From CBDEGU01 sp965238045 (GTDB lineage Bacteria; Acidobacteriota; Terriglobia; Bryobacterales; UBA6623), in the NCBI GenBank assembly GCA_965238045.1, contig CBDEGU010000012.1:1922001-1986000 (forward strand): 64,000 nucleotides of DNA, read 5' to 3'. Below the pieces are notes generated by a model that did not search any database, was not told where the DNA came from, and saw only the letters and a list, made by a program, of their open reading frames with translations. Below are positions 1 through 9,427 of this stretch, piece by piece. Made by a program: the position numbers and the translations under genes. The first letter of the stretch is position 1. Every line of letters starts with the position of its first letter.

Positions 1-908
1 GTTTCGACTATCAGAATTGCGCGGTCGTGAACTCACTCGATGAACAGTCCCCCGATATCGCCATGGGAGTGGATCATGGCGGGGCGGGCGATCAGGGTAT
101 GATGTTCGGCTTTGCGTGTGATGAGACCGAGGAGCTGATGCCGCTGCCCATCATGCTGGCGCACCGGCTGGTGAGGAAACTCTCCGAGGTTCGGCGCAGC
201 GACGAGCTTGACTATCTCCGGCCCGACGGCAAATCGCAAGTGACGGTCGAGTACCGGGATGGCAAGCCGTATCGCGTGGACGCGGTCGTTGTCTCGTCCC
301 AGCACAGTGACTGCGTGGAAACTTCCAAACTGCGGGCCGAGATCCTGGAACACGTCATCCGTCCGATCCTTCCGGGCGAGATGGTGGACGAGGACACGAA
401 GTATCACATCAACCCGACGGGCCGCTTCGTTGTCGGGGGCCCGCATGGCGATACGGGTCTAACGGGCCGCAAGATTATCGTCGATACCTATGGCGGCATG
501 GGCCGGCACGGTGGCGGCGCGTTCTCGGGCAAGGACCCGACGAAAGTCGACCGCTCGGCCTGCTACATGGCGCGACATATCGCGAAGAATATCGTCGCCG
601 CCGGTCTGGCGACGCGTTGTGAAGTCCAGCTCGCCTACGCCATCGGCGTCGCCGAGCCGGTGTCCGTGATGGTCGACAGCTTCGGCACCGGGGAGATCGG
701 TGATCTCCGCCTGGCCGAACTCGTGCGCGGCGTGTTTCCTCTTACGCCGAAGGCGATCATCGAGCATCTGGACCTTCGCAGACCGATCTACCAGGCTACC
801 GCCGCTTACGGACACTTTGGCCGTTCCGAGGAAAGCTTCACTTGGGAAAAGACCGATAAGGCGCCGGTTTTGCTCTACGAGTCCGGCCTGGCGGCAGCCA
901 AAGCCTGA
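1..908 (+). CDS. metK: S-adenosylmethionine synthetase, 3' part (cut by window edge)
   Basis: Cytosolic enzyme making S-adenosylmethionine from ATP and methionine. The frame is open from base 3 and is already homologous before the first possible start (GTG at 27): it reads FDYQNCAV, a conserved MetK segment. The true start is therefore left of the window, and roughly 90-100 N-terminal residues are missing compared with the usual 385-400. Visible motifs are GAGDQGMMFGFACDET (substrate loop), DTYGGMGRHGGGAFSGKD and DPTKVDRSACYMAR (phosphate/ATP region). It ends 34 bp before ahcY, so synthesis of SAM and removal of its by-product S-adenosylhomocysteine are encoded together. Identity is secure; only the start is unseen. 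Confidence 0.96.
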   Translation, partial: FDYQNCAVVNSLDEQSPDIAMGVDHGGAGDQGMMFGFACDETEELMPLPIMLAHRLVRKLSEVRRSDELDYLRPDGKSQVTVEYRDGKPYRVDAVVVSSQHSDCVETSKLRAEILEHVIRPILPGEMVDEDTKYHINPTGRFVVGGPHGDTGLTGRKIIVDTYGGMGRHGGGAFSGKDPTKVDRSACYMARHIAKNIVAAGLATRCEVQLAYAIGVAEPVSVMVDSFGTGEIGDLRLAELVRGVFPLTPKAIIEHLDLRRPIYQATAAYGHFGRSEESFTWEKTDKAPVLLYESGLAAAKA

Positions 909-942
909 GCCTTCCGGCCGCGGCGATTCATTCGAGGAGTGT

Positions 943-2217
943 ATGGTAACGGAAACGATCACCCCATGCGACGTCAAGGACTTGGCGCTCGCCGAACAAG
1001 GAAAGCAGAGAATCGACTGGGCGTTCCATTGGATGCCCGTTCTGCACTCGATTCGCAAGGAGTTCATCAAAGATCAGCCGCTGAAAGGAAAGCGTATCTC
1101 AGCTTGTCTGCATGTGACGAGCGAGACCGCGAACCTGGCCATCGCGCTTAAAGACGGCGGCGCCGATGTGGTGCTATGTGCCTCGAATCCCCTTTCAACT
1201 CAGGACGACGTGGCCGCTTCGCTGGTCAAGGATCACGGCATTCCGACCTATGCCATCAAGGGTGAGGATAACGACACCTACTACAAGCACATCATGGTGG
1301 CGCTCGACCACAAGCCCCATATCACGATGGACGACGGAGCCGACCTGGTCCACCAGTTGCACACCGACCGAAAAGACGCCGCCACCGATGTGATGGGCGG
1401 CACGGAAGAAACCACCACGGGCGTGATTCGTCTGCGGGCCATGGCCGAACAGAAGGTGCTTCAATTCCCGGTCATCGCCGTGAACGACGCGCTGACGAAG
1501 CACCTGTTCGACAATCGGTACGGGACGGGACAGTCGACGCTTGACGGCATCATCCGGGCTACCAACGTCCTGCTCGCGGGCATGACCCTGGTGGTGGCCG
1601 GATACGGCTGGTGCGGCCGGGGCGTGGCCAGCCGCGCGCGGGGTCTTGGCGCCAACGTTGTCGTCACCGAAGTCGATCCGACGCGAGCCATTGAGGCCGT
1701 CATGGACGGGTTCCGCGTCATGCCGATGATCGAGGCCGCGGCGATTGGCGACGTTTTCATCACTGTCACCGGCGACAAGCACGTCATCGCGCGCCAGCAT
1801 TTCGAGAACATGAAGGATGGCGCGATCGTCGCCAACTCGGGCCACTTCAACGTGGAGATCGATCTCGAGGCCCTCCAGTCGCTGGCCTCGTCACGGAGAA
1901 CGGTGCGCGAATTCGTCGAGGAGTACACGCTGAAGGGCGGCCGCAAGGTTAACCTGCTCGCCGACGGCCGCCTCGTGAATTTGAGTTGCGCCGAAGGCCA
2001 TCCGGCCGTCGTCATGGACATGAGTTTCGCCAACCAGGCTCTCGCGGCGAAGCATCTAGTCGAGAAGCATGGCGAACTCTCGGTCGCTGTTCACGGCATG
2101 CCGGAGCAACTCGACCAGGAGGTAGCGCGGCGCAAACTGGATTCGATGAATGTTCGCATCGATCGGCTCACGGCCGAGCAGGAGCACTATCTGTCGACCT
2201 GGCTTGAGGGCACCTAG
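943..2217 (+). CDS. ahcY: Adenosylhomocysteinase
   Basis: Hydrolyses S-adenosylhomocysteine to adenosine and homocysteine, using bound NAD. I chose ATG 943 because GAGGAG at 934-939 precedes it and because extending upstream would run into metK in another frame. The protein is 424 aa. It shows the substrate-side HVTSET (residues 57-62), CASNPLSTQDD, the NAD-binding glycine motif GYGWCGRG near residue 220, and the late NLSCAEGHPAVVMDMSFANQ segment. The length fits the short form found in archaea and many bacteria, which lacks the insertion of the ~470-aa proteobacterial type. It is probably co-transcribed with metK (34 bp upstream). Confidence 0.96.
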   Translation: MVTETITPCDVKDLALAEQGKQRIDWAFHWMPVLHSIRKEFIKDQPLKGKRISACLHVTSETANLAIALKDGGADVVLCASNPLSTQDDVAASLVKDHGIPTYAIKGEDNDTYYKHIMVALDHKPHITMDDGADLVHQLHTDRKDAATDVMGGTEETTTGVIRLRAMAEQKVLQFPVIAVNDALTKHLFDNRYGTGQSTLDGIIRATNVLLAGMTLVVAGYGWCGRGVASRARGLGANVVVTEVDPTRAIEAVMDGFRVMPMIEAAAIGDVFITVTGDKHVIARQHFENMKDGAIVANSGHFNVEIDLEALQSLASSRRTVREFVEEYTLKGGRKVNLLADGRLVNLSCAEGHPAVVMDMSFANQALAAKHLVEKHGELSVAVHGMPEQLDQEVARRKLDSMNVRIDRLTAEQEHYLSTWLEGT

Positions 2218-2246
2218 TTCGCCCGCGCCGCACAAGGAGAATCCCC

Positions 2247-2675
2247 GTGGGCCAGTGCTACAACTCGATCGTGATCAAAGCGTCAGCAGAGGATGTCTGG
2301 AACAAGATCAAGAGCTTCCACGATCTTTCATGGGCGCCTAAGGTGATTACCAGCGTGGAGGTCATCGGCGACAGGGGAGCCGCCGAGGTTGGCGCGCGCC
2401 GGAAACTCAACAACGCCTTCGAGGAAACGCTGACCGTCTTCGATGAGCAGGGGCGGACTTTCTCCTACTCGATCGACGACGGCCCGGGGCCCGTGGCCTC
2501 CGGCGCGGTGAAGAACTACATCGGCAAAGTAACCGTTTCTTCTGTGACGGCCACGGGCGAGAGTTTCGTCACCTGGGCCTCGACCTTTGAGTCGGAAAAC
2601 GACGGTGCCGTGAGTGAGTTCTGCAATCCCATCTACCAGGCGCTGCTCGGCGACTTGGCGGCGCAGTTTAACTAG
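2247..2675 (+). CDS. SRPBCC (START/Bet v 1-like) family protein
   Basis: A 142-aa single-domain protein. The start is GTG 2247, set by AAGGAGA at 2234-2240 with good spacing. The pattern is typical of the polyketide-cyclase/SRPBCC helix-grip fold: an N-terminal strand followed by ASAEDVWNKIKSFHDLSWAPK, then alternating strands (GARRKLNNAFEETLTVFDEQ, SFVTWASTFESENDG) and a C-terminal helix (IYQALLGDLAAQF). Such proteins bind hydrophobic ligands, but no specific ligand can be read from the sequence. It lies 29 bp after ahcY on the same strand and could be the third gene of that operon. Its stop codon sits at the edge of a repeat arm (2672-2706). Confidence 0.8.
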   Translation: MGQCYNSIVIKASAEDVWNKIKSFHDLSWAPKVITSVEVIGDRGAAEVGARRKLNNAFEETLTVFDEQGRTFSYSIDDGPGPVASGAVKNYIGKVTVSSVTATGESFVTWASTFESENDGAVSEFCNPIYQALLGDLAAQFN

Positions 2676-2706
2676 CCCGCATTTCTCATCGCCTGACACG
2701 CTTCGG
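2672..2706 (-). repeat. Single arm of the dispersed hairpin repeat (diverged copy)
   Basis: The stretch starting CTAGCCCGCATTTCTCAT and ending near CTTCGG matches the outer arm of the 184-bp inverted-repeat element at 41428-41611, with a few substitutions and a gap. It occupies the 3' ends of two convergent genes: the SRPBCC stop TAG lies inside it. It has no partner arm here, so it is a solo or decayed copy. Confidence 0.6.
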
Positions 2707-3816
2707 CAAACGGTAACGGTTCCAGGCCGACAGTACCGAGCACCAGGGCCGAAGCACGAACCTGCTCGGCCCAGTTGCTTTGTGGTAGATCGAGAGGTTC
2801 GCGATCCGGCATCCCTTCCGCGCCTTCAGATCGTAGAGCGCGCGCCCGTAGTAGATCCTTTCCACACGTTCGGAGATGGCGTCGCGAATGGGCCGGTAGA
2901 GGGCGACATTGAAATAGGTAAAGTCTCGGCCGGCCGCTTCGTGATCGACCCCGACCATCGGCATCTGGGCCACCCCGTTCCGGCGCAGCATGACGTTGAC
3001 CGCCGTGATGGCGCCGCCCTTCGACGCCGTGTAGATTCGTGCGTCATCTCCCAGGTTACGCTTGAGTTCGCCGAAGAATTCCGCCCGAAAGCTGAACGGC
3101 CGGCCGTTATAGCGGAGGGAGTTTCCCTCGAGCAGCTCATGCAGCCGGGCGCCGATCAGGCCGGGCCGGTCGGCGATCTCGATACGCGTCGACCCCTTGA
3201 GGTTCTTGCTGATGTGCCGGCGAACGTCTTTCTTGGCGCCGCGCGTGATCGTATTCAAATGGTTCAGATACTCATCAAACGACGACCACTGAACATCCAG
3301 ATAGTTGAGGGGGATGTGACTGAAGCGAAGATACCCTCTCTGTTGGAGTAGTTGGACGAGAGCGGTTTGCTGATCGAGCACATTCGTGAACGTCGGGTGC
3401 AGTCCTTCGGCTCGGGCCTCGGCCTCAATGGCGTCGAGCAATGCGGGCCGGACGGCGGCCCGCCGCCGGGGGTCGAGACGATGGTCCGCCTCCGCGTGCC
3501 ACCCGTAGCTATGAAGCGGACCGCAAACGAAGGCCGGCAACCTGCTCAGCCCCAGGGCGTCGGCGATGGGGCGAAGTCTGCCGAACAGCATATCGTCGAT
3601 CGTCTCGACCTGGTCTGTCCGCGGCACGATGTAGCAAACGGCGGCGCCGGCGAGGTGTTTCTGGAATCGAACCGTGATGTATCTGGCGCGAAGCGGCACG
3701 ATGCAAGTGGTCTCCACGGTCTTGAGCCATCCATGGCTCGCCATGACGTTGTTGCCCGCGAGAACGTCCCACTCCTCGGGAGCGATGCCGCTAATGGTGT
3801 CGTAAACCGATATCAT
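2686..3816 (-). CDS. FemAB-like GNAT family N-acyltransferase (PF04339/DUF482-like)
   Basis: A 376-aa protein resembling the FemAB-like 'peptidogalycan biosynthesis/recognition' family, a double-GNAT fold. Recognisable parts are the N-terminal EEWDVLAGNNVMASHGWLKTVE (substrate-side entry common to this family), LNHLNTITRGAKKDVRRH in the middle, and the C-terminal YFNVALYRPIRDAI followed by IYYGRALYDLKARKGCR, close to the family signature Y-x-G-x-x-H-D-L-K-x-R-G. No signal peptide is visible. The natural acyl donor and acceptor are unknown, and the link to cell-wall chemistry comes from the family only. It converges on the SRPBCC gene, and the repeat arm lies between them. Confidence 0.75.
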   Translation of the reverse strand: MISVYDTISGIAPEEWDVLAGNNVMASHGWLKTVETTCIVPLRARYITVRFQKHLAGAAVCYIVPRTDQVETIDDMLFGRLRPIADALGLSRLPAFVCGPLHSYGWHAEADHRLDPRRRAAVRPALLDAIEAEARAEGLHPTFTNVLDQQTALVQLLQQRGYLRFSHIPLNYLDVQWSSFDEYLNHLNTITRGAKKDVRRHISKNLKGSTRIEIADRPGLIGARLHELLEGNSLRYNGRPFSFRAEFFGELKRNLGDDARIYTASKGGAITAVNVMLRRNGVAQMPMVGVDHEAAGRDFTYFNVALYRPIRDAISERVERIYYGRALYDLKARKGCRIANLSIYHKATGPSRFVLRPWCSVLSAWNRYRLPKRVRR

Positions 3817-3846
3817 CGCCAGTCATCGCCGGCTCGGGGGCTTCAT

Positions 3847-5394
3847 TCAAGAGTCGAGTCCGTGCATGGGGTGGCGGCGATTCTTGTAGTCGAATCGCTC
3901 TGGGTTCACCGCCGTCAGGCCGCCAGTATCAACCTCGATGATGCGCTTGGCGATGGGCCCGTAGGCGGCCCGATAGGCGATCGCGGCCTTGACGACCAGA
4001 ATCTTCTGCCTTTGCGGGCAGACGCCGCAGCTGATCAGTTGTTGCAGGCTGAAGGGCGGCAGGCGGAGGCTTGTCAGCACAAGATGATTCGGGAGGTCCC
4101 TCGTCGAGCCTTCGGCTTCGATGACGGCCGTCAGACCCTGGTCGTAGTAGCGCGCGCCGCCATGACGGACCTCCGTCTCGATGAACTTGCCATCGTGCAG
4201 GCACTTCACGCGTCCGCGGATGCGCACCGGCTCCCCATGCAGGTCGTCGGTCTTGCCTCCAATCATCTGATCAAACGGCTGCCCGATGCCGGCGGCGGCC
4301 GCCGCCCGCACCCCTTCGGCATCGGCGACGACCTCGGCCCAGCCTTTCGCTTCTTGCCGCAATAGCTCGGAGAGGACAAACGTGCTGTCAGCGGCCGAAC
4401 CTCCTCCAACATTGTCTCCCATCTCGACGAGCACGACGGGAAACGCCTCCCCGGCGATGGCCTCGGCGACGGCCTGGCGGGCGCCGGGCAGATCGAGAAC
4501 CAGTTGGTCGCGAATGTCCCAGAGCATGGCCGCGAGGCGCTTGGCCTCACGGCGGGCCAGGTCCGCATCGCCGTCGGCGACGACCACGACGCTAGGCCCC
4601 ATGGCGGGCGAGTCCGCGTATTGATAGCCCGCGCAGACACTGGCCGAGAGGATCTTCGGGTTCCCCTCGAGGGTCCGGCTCTCTTCAGTAATCGGCCGCA
4701 GGGGCTCGTCGCTCGTGTTCTGGAAGCGGATGTTGTAGAACAGCGGCGGCTTCTCGATCGCCTGTACTGGACGAATCTCACCCCGCACCGTGCAGGCAAT
4801 GATCTGGGCCGCCCTGAGGCCCTGCTCGTGCTGGTCAATATGCGGATTGGTTTTATAGATCAGCAGCGCGTCGCAATACTCCACCAGCTCCGGCGCGACA
4901 TTGGCATGGAAGTCGTGAGTGACGACTAGCGGCGCGTCCTTGGGCAGCGCTTGGCGGACACGCCGCGTGATCTCGGCGTCGCCCTGAGGGAAACTCTCGC
5001 AGAACATCGCGCCGTGGAGAGCGAGCAGCATGCCATCCAGCTTCATGCCATCCAGCTTCATGCCATCCAACTTCATGCCATCCAACTGGGAAGCCGAGCG
5101 GACGCGCTCGATGAGTTCGCCCACGAGGGTTTCGAACGCAGCGGCCGTCACGGGCCCCGAGGGAGTGGCGATGGCGAACAGCGTGGGATGAATGTCGAAG
5201 CCGAACCGCTGGGCTCCTTCGATGAAACCTCCGGCTTCGTGCTTGCTCGCCGACCAGGCGGGCACGATCTCGGGGCCGCGGGTGAGATGGTTGCGCTCGA
5301 AGTCGGCGATGGTCGTCTTCGCACCGCTGAAGGAATTCGATTCGTGCTGAATGCCTCCGATGGCGATCCGAGGACGTGTAGCAGGCTGCGTCAT
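3847..5394 (-). CDS. M81 family metallopeptidase (MlrC-like) with internal pentapeptide repeat
   Basis: A 515-aa protein of the MlrC/M81 family, named for the microcystin-degrading MlrC; most members have unknown substrates. N-terminal signature: RIAIGGIQHESNSFS (residues ~9-23), where HE-x-N provides metal ligands. HGAMFCES and VVTHDFHAN are further family metal-site segments, and VVLVEMGDNVGGGSAADST marks the C-terminal domain. Residues 103-122 are four tandem copies of a five-residue unit (LDGMK type), encoded by four 15-bp repeats, just before the HGAMF motif. No signal peptide is visible, so it is probably cytoplasmic. It is divergently oriented to the DUF1501 gene at 5612. Confidence 0.85.
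   Translation of the reverse strand: MTQPATRPRIAIGGIQHESNSFSGAKTTIADFERNHLTRGPEIVPAWSASKHEAGGFIEGAQRFGFDIHPTLFAIATPSGPVTAAAFETLVGELIERVRSASQLDGMKLDGMKLDGMKLDGMLLALHGAMFCESFPQGDAEITRRVRQALPKDAPLVVTHDFHANVAPELVEYCDALLIYKTNPHIDQHEQGLRAAQIIACTVRGEIRPVQAIEKPPLFYNIRFQNTSDEPLRPITEESRTLEGNPKILSASVCAGYQYADSPAMGPSVVVVADGDADLARREAKRLAAMLWDIRDQLVLDLPGARQAVAEAIAGEAFPVVLVEMGDNVGGGSAADSTFVLSELLRQEAKGWAEVVADAEGVRAAAAAGIGQPFDQMIGGKTDDLHGEPVRIRGRVKCLHDGKFIETEVRHGGARYYDQGLTAVIEAEGSTRDLPNHLVLTSLRLPPFSLQQLISCGVCPQRQKILVVKAAIAYRAAYGPIAKRIIEVDTGGLTAVNPERFDYKNRRHPMHGLDS
5029..5088 (-). repeat. Four 15-bp tandem repeats inside the M81 gene
   Basis: The unit on the plus strand is CATGCCATCCAGCTT. Copies lie at 5029-5043, 5044-5058, 5059-5073 and 5074-5088 (the last ends CTG). 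Two copies carry CAG and two carry CAA at the 12th base; otherwise they are identical. The unit length is a multiple of three, so copy-number change would keep the reading frame. Confidence 0.95.
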
Positions 5395-5611
5395 GAGACC
5401 GCTATCTTATCGCACCGGCATCTTGGCGCAGCGGCGCCGGGTTGCAAGGGTGTCCAATTGCACCGGCCATTGCACTGGGCGCGGCAGGTGTCCCGCTACC
5501 GCGCCAACCTGCCGCGCCCCGGGCCGGTGATATCATATTGGGGAGCAATAATACTGGGGAGCGGTGGCCGGTCAGGCTCTCCGGGGATAGTCTCGGGCAG
5601 GGAGGCGGGCG

Positions 5612-7075
<1,464 letters not shown>

Positions 7076-7097
7076 ATCGAAACCGGGGCGCGACAAA

Positions 7098-7128
7098 TTG
7101 TCCGGTTATGCCCGGTTTTTAGGGATTT
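7098..7128 (+). repeat. Imperfect direct repeat, copy 1
   Basis: TTGTCCGGTTATGCCCGG followed by a T-run and GGGATTT. It recurs at 7169-7202 with a few substitutions and one indel. It lies directly downstream of the DUF1501 gene; the poly-T tracts could aid termination, but there is no clean hairpin. Confidence 0.6.
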
Positions 7129-7168
7129 GTTTCGTTTTTTTTGCAGGGGATGAGGCCGGCGACGGCAG

Positions 7169-7202
7169 TTTGTCCGGATTTGCCCGGTTTTTGGGATATT
7201 TG
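7169..7202 (+). repeat. Imperfect direct repeat, copy 2
   Basis: TTTGTCCGGATTTGCCCGG followed by TTTTT and GGGATATTT; matches 7098-7128. The two copies are about 71 bp apart, start to start. Confidence 0.6.
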
Positions 7203-7403
7203 GACGGTTGAGGGTGGGTGGGGTGATGGTTCTTAGGCGATGGAACAGGCGGGTCGGGGAAGGCTGTTTCGCGGCGGCGGGCCCTCTCCCAGCATGATTG
7301 GGGCCGGATTAGGGCCGGGTTCTTTGGCGTAGCGGGCTATGCACCACCTCGTCCGCTACGCCCGCGGGGTTGTTGGTTTGTCGCTGGTGTCGCATTCTTT
7401 TTT

Positions 7404-7430
7404 TCAAAAAAAGTGAGAGACGCCTCTCGT
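7404..7430 (-). terminator. Putative Rho-independent terminator of the minus-strand RNA
   Basis: Read on the minus strand: a 5-bp stem (GAGAG, loop GCGT, CTCTC), then AC and a run of seven T. The stem is modest but the T-tract is unambiguous and rare in this GC-rich background. It sits at the 3' side of the candidate structured RNA. Confidence 0.5.
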
Positions 7431-7730
7431 TCCGACTATGTGATCCCGGCGAGCCGCCCCAGCCGGAAGTTGCAGGCGGTTCCGGGCGAAGGGTTCTCTC
7501 GCGTGGTCTTGCCGCGCGGTGATCTCGCGCGGCGATGGTGCACGACTGCGCTCGTAGCCCTTCGCGGTGGATGTCCACCTTCGAGAGCCGTCCGAAGACC
7601 CGCCTTTGCGGTCACCCTCTCCTCTGTGATTCGAGGAGGTGATGAACCGCGGGGGCGAGCTTTCTGTCCTGGCCAGGAAACGGTCGGGGGATCGCGGTGA
7701 TCTATCCTTTCCGATCGTTACGGGTATAGG
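7405..7730 (-). ncRNA. Candidate structured noncoding RNA (unclassified)
   Basis: A minus-strand segment of about 320 nt without a convincing ORF but dense in complementary stretches. A perfect TTGACA box lies at 7742-7747 and the terminator-like hairpin at 7404-7430. Stems I can trace (plus coordinates): GGAT/ATCC with TCGG/CCGA near 7688-7716; a long helix TCACC+TCCTC with GAGGA+GGTGA around 7613-7644; CCGC/GCGG near 7600-7611; GTC-UUCG-GAC (a stable UUCG tetraloop) near 7590-7599; GGTGG-ACAT-CCACC at 7566-7579; an 8-bp GCCGCGCG/CGCGCGGC hairpin near 7511-7533; and a long-range 8-bp GCGAAGGG/CCCTTCGC pairing (7558-7565 with 7486-7493). CTCTCG (7581-7586) could also pair with CGAGAG (~7497-7502), which would make a pseudoknot. 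It lacks the conserved cores of RNase P RNA, tmRNA and SRP RNA. The -10 is poor: TATACC lies only 13 nt from TTGACA. Confidence 0.4.
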
Positions 7731-8788
7731 CTAGCACGGGCTGTCAAGGGTTTTGGGGCGTTTGGGGGGGATGTTGTTGATTTGGTGGGGTGGAATTGTT
7801 GTGACTCGCCTGTTGGGGAGGGGGGGCTTGAGGGCGGGTGGCCGGCCGCGGGGGATTGGGGGATTAATAGCTCGGCAGGCCAGGAAAAGCCGCGGGTCTC
7901 TTCGAGATCCGCTACGGTGCTTTTCGATTGCCGCGGCCCTGGGGACAGCCCCCGGCGGGGAGGTCCGATGTAAGATGCTGATTTAGAAATGGTTCGCAGA
8001 GATGGGTCTGTTTGGTAGTTCGATTTGCAGGGTTGGCGGCAGGCTGAGGACCGCGCGGGGGTGGCGATGGACGGCTGGCTGGCAGGCGTTTTCGTGTCTG
8101 GATCTTCGCTTTTGGGCGCTCGTATGCCGACATTCGCATCCAGCTTACCGCAAGTGGATGGTGTTAGCGGCGGCTGGCCGGTGGATGTTGTTGTGAAATC
8201 ATCGTTTAGCTGATTTGGAGTCTTGCGAGATGGGTGTGTGGCAGCGGTGCTTTGCCCGGCGGCAGCCCACGAAAACCGGAAAACCGAGGGTTGCCTCAGG
8301 GGTCCACTCCAGTACTCGGGACGAGTTTCGCCGCGGGGCTGGCCACGCCTGATTCATCCCGCGCCGCCATCAAGCGCTTCAGCCCTTGGAGCCAAACTTC
8401 AATGCAGTCCTGATGGATCCGAGGGCCCTGTTTGCGGAGAAACGAATCGGGACTGGAAGAAAAAGTGGCTCCTCGCCGCGGCAGGCTTACCGCCGCAAAT
8501 GTCCCGGACGCCTAATTCGTCTCGGCGAGGCGACGAACTGCATCCGCCACCACGGGGTTTGGACGGACACTCCGGCTCGGCGAAGGCTGTTGTCCTCAGG
8601 TCAGCCGCTTCAGGAGGGCGCCTTATATCACAGGTGATACGGATCAAGAAAATGCCCGCCCAAAACCTCTACAGGCCCTTCGCCGTTACCCCCGCGGCCG
8701 CGGCCGGATTTGCAGCAGTCAGCGCTACCCGTAACTACACGCTTCAGCGCGCAAACAAGCTAGCATACCTGCCGCGGCAAGGGATGGA
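7731..8788. other. Gene-poor intergenic stretch, no supported coding region
   Basis: About 1 kb with only low-complexity or arginine/proline-rich frames typical of GC-rich non-coding DNA. Bases ~7748-7862 are unusually G-rich on the plus strand (runs of four to seven G) and could form quadruplex structures. I found no tRNA, no known RNA and no transposase remnant between 7870 and 8788. Confidence 0.5.
7742..7747 (-). promoter_or_regulatory. TTGACA -35-like box upstream of candidate RNA
   Basis: Exact sigma-70 -35 hexamer on the minus strand. The best following hexamer, TATACC, is 13 nt away rather than 16-18, so this is at best a tentative promoter. Confidence 0.25.
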
Positions 8789-9427
8789 TTAGGGCACAAT
8801 GGGGCTTCGCGGAGAAAACGACTGTTGGTCCTCTCCGCTGACGGCGATGCCGATTCCGGCCGTCGCCACTCCGGCTGTCACGATCACAATTGCCTTGGTG
8901 CCGGTGAGAAAGGGCCCCTTGGCTTTCGTGAGAGCTGGCACCGTCTTTTCTTGCCCACAAGTGCAGGTCGCGTCTTCTATGACCACGACTGGCGCACCTT
9001 TCTCCACATTGGCCAGGACTTCATCAGGCCCTTTTATGGAGACGGTCCCCTCCGAGGGAGCCTGGAGTTCGATCCTGCGCGCCAGAGCGCACACCACCAA
9101 CTGAGAGCCCTCGGCCGCGTTGAATCGCAGGGCTCCCTTCTCCAGGCACAGCAGCGTCTCCTCACCAAGGCGTCGCGGCCTCAGTATGGAATTGTTGTCA
9201 ACCGCAATGCGGCTTCCGTCGTCCAGCATAATAATCGCGGTGGATGTGGTGCTCTTAATCTCATCCCCGTTCATCAGCGGTGTGGAGTGGGCTGCTGATG
9301 CAGGAACCTGAGTTCCAGCCAGCTCGAAAGTCCCAGAAGCTGTCACGGTACCGATCTGCTGGGCTCCGAAGGCGCTCGAAAACAAAACGAGCGTGAAAAC
9401 AATCAATGGCAAGGTCTTACGTTTCAT
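8789..9427 (-). CDS. Secreted FecR-like domain protein
   Basis: A 212-aa exported protein. A clear signal peptide, KTLPLIVFTLVLFSSAFGA, opens it, and AAAAGGAG sits at the right distance from ATG 9427. The middle (residues ~45-140) resembles a FecR-type beta domain: DEIKSTTSTAIIMLDDGSRIAVDNNS, then EETLLCLEKGALRF and RRIELQAPSEGTVSIKG. A second hydrophobic stretch (AIVIVTAGVATAGIGIAV, ~185-202) may anchor the C-terminus. Two cysteines (CTC) lie just before it. There is no sigma/anti-sigma partner nearby, so classical FecR signalling is unlikely. It is the last minus-strand gene after the polysaccharide locus and may be a cell-surface accessory. Confidence 0.65.
   Translation of the reverse strand: MKRKTLPLIVFTLVLFSSAFGAQQIGTVTASGTFELAGTQVPASAAHSTPLMNGDEIKSTTSTAIIMLDDGSRIAVDNNSILRPRRLGEETLLCLEKGALRFNAAEGSQLVVCALARRIELQAPSEGTVSIKGPDEVLANVEKGAPVVVIEDATCTCGQEKTVPALTKAKGPFLTGTKAIVIVTAGVATAGIGIAVSGEDQQSFSPRSPIVP

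Noticed and set aside
27..908. Complete metK starting at GTG 27
   Set aside because: The frame is open and homologous upstream to base 3 (FDYQNCAV), so the gene continues past the left edge.
5029..5088. CRISPR array
   Set aside because: Direct 15-bp repeats without spacers, inside and in frame with a coding gene.
7405..7730. RNase P RNA, tmRNA or SRP RNA
   Set aside because: None of the invariant cores (GAGGAAAGTCC/ACAGAA...ACCGCC; tRNA-like T-arm ends; GGTCAGG...GGAAGG...GCAGC) is present on either strand.
8297..8312. 16-mer TCAGGGGTCCACTCCA shared, inverted, with 61371-61386
   Set aside because: About one such match is expected by chance between two places in 64 kb on both strands; no extended similarity around it.
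8223..8792. 189-codon plus-strand open frame in the gene-poor region
   Set aside because: No ribosome site, no recognisable domain, composition typical of non-coding GC-rich DNA.
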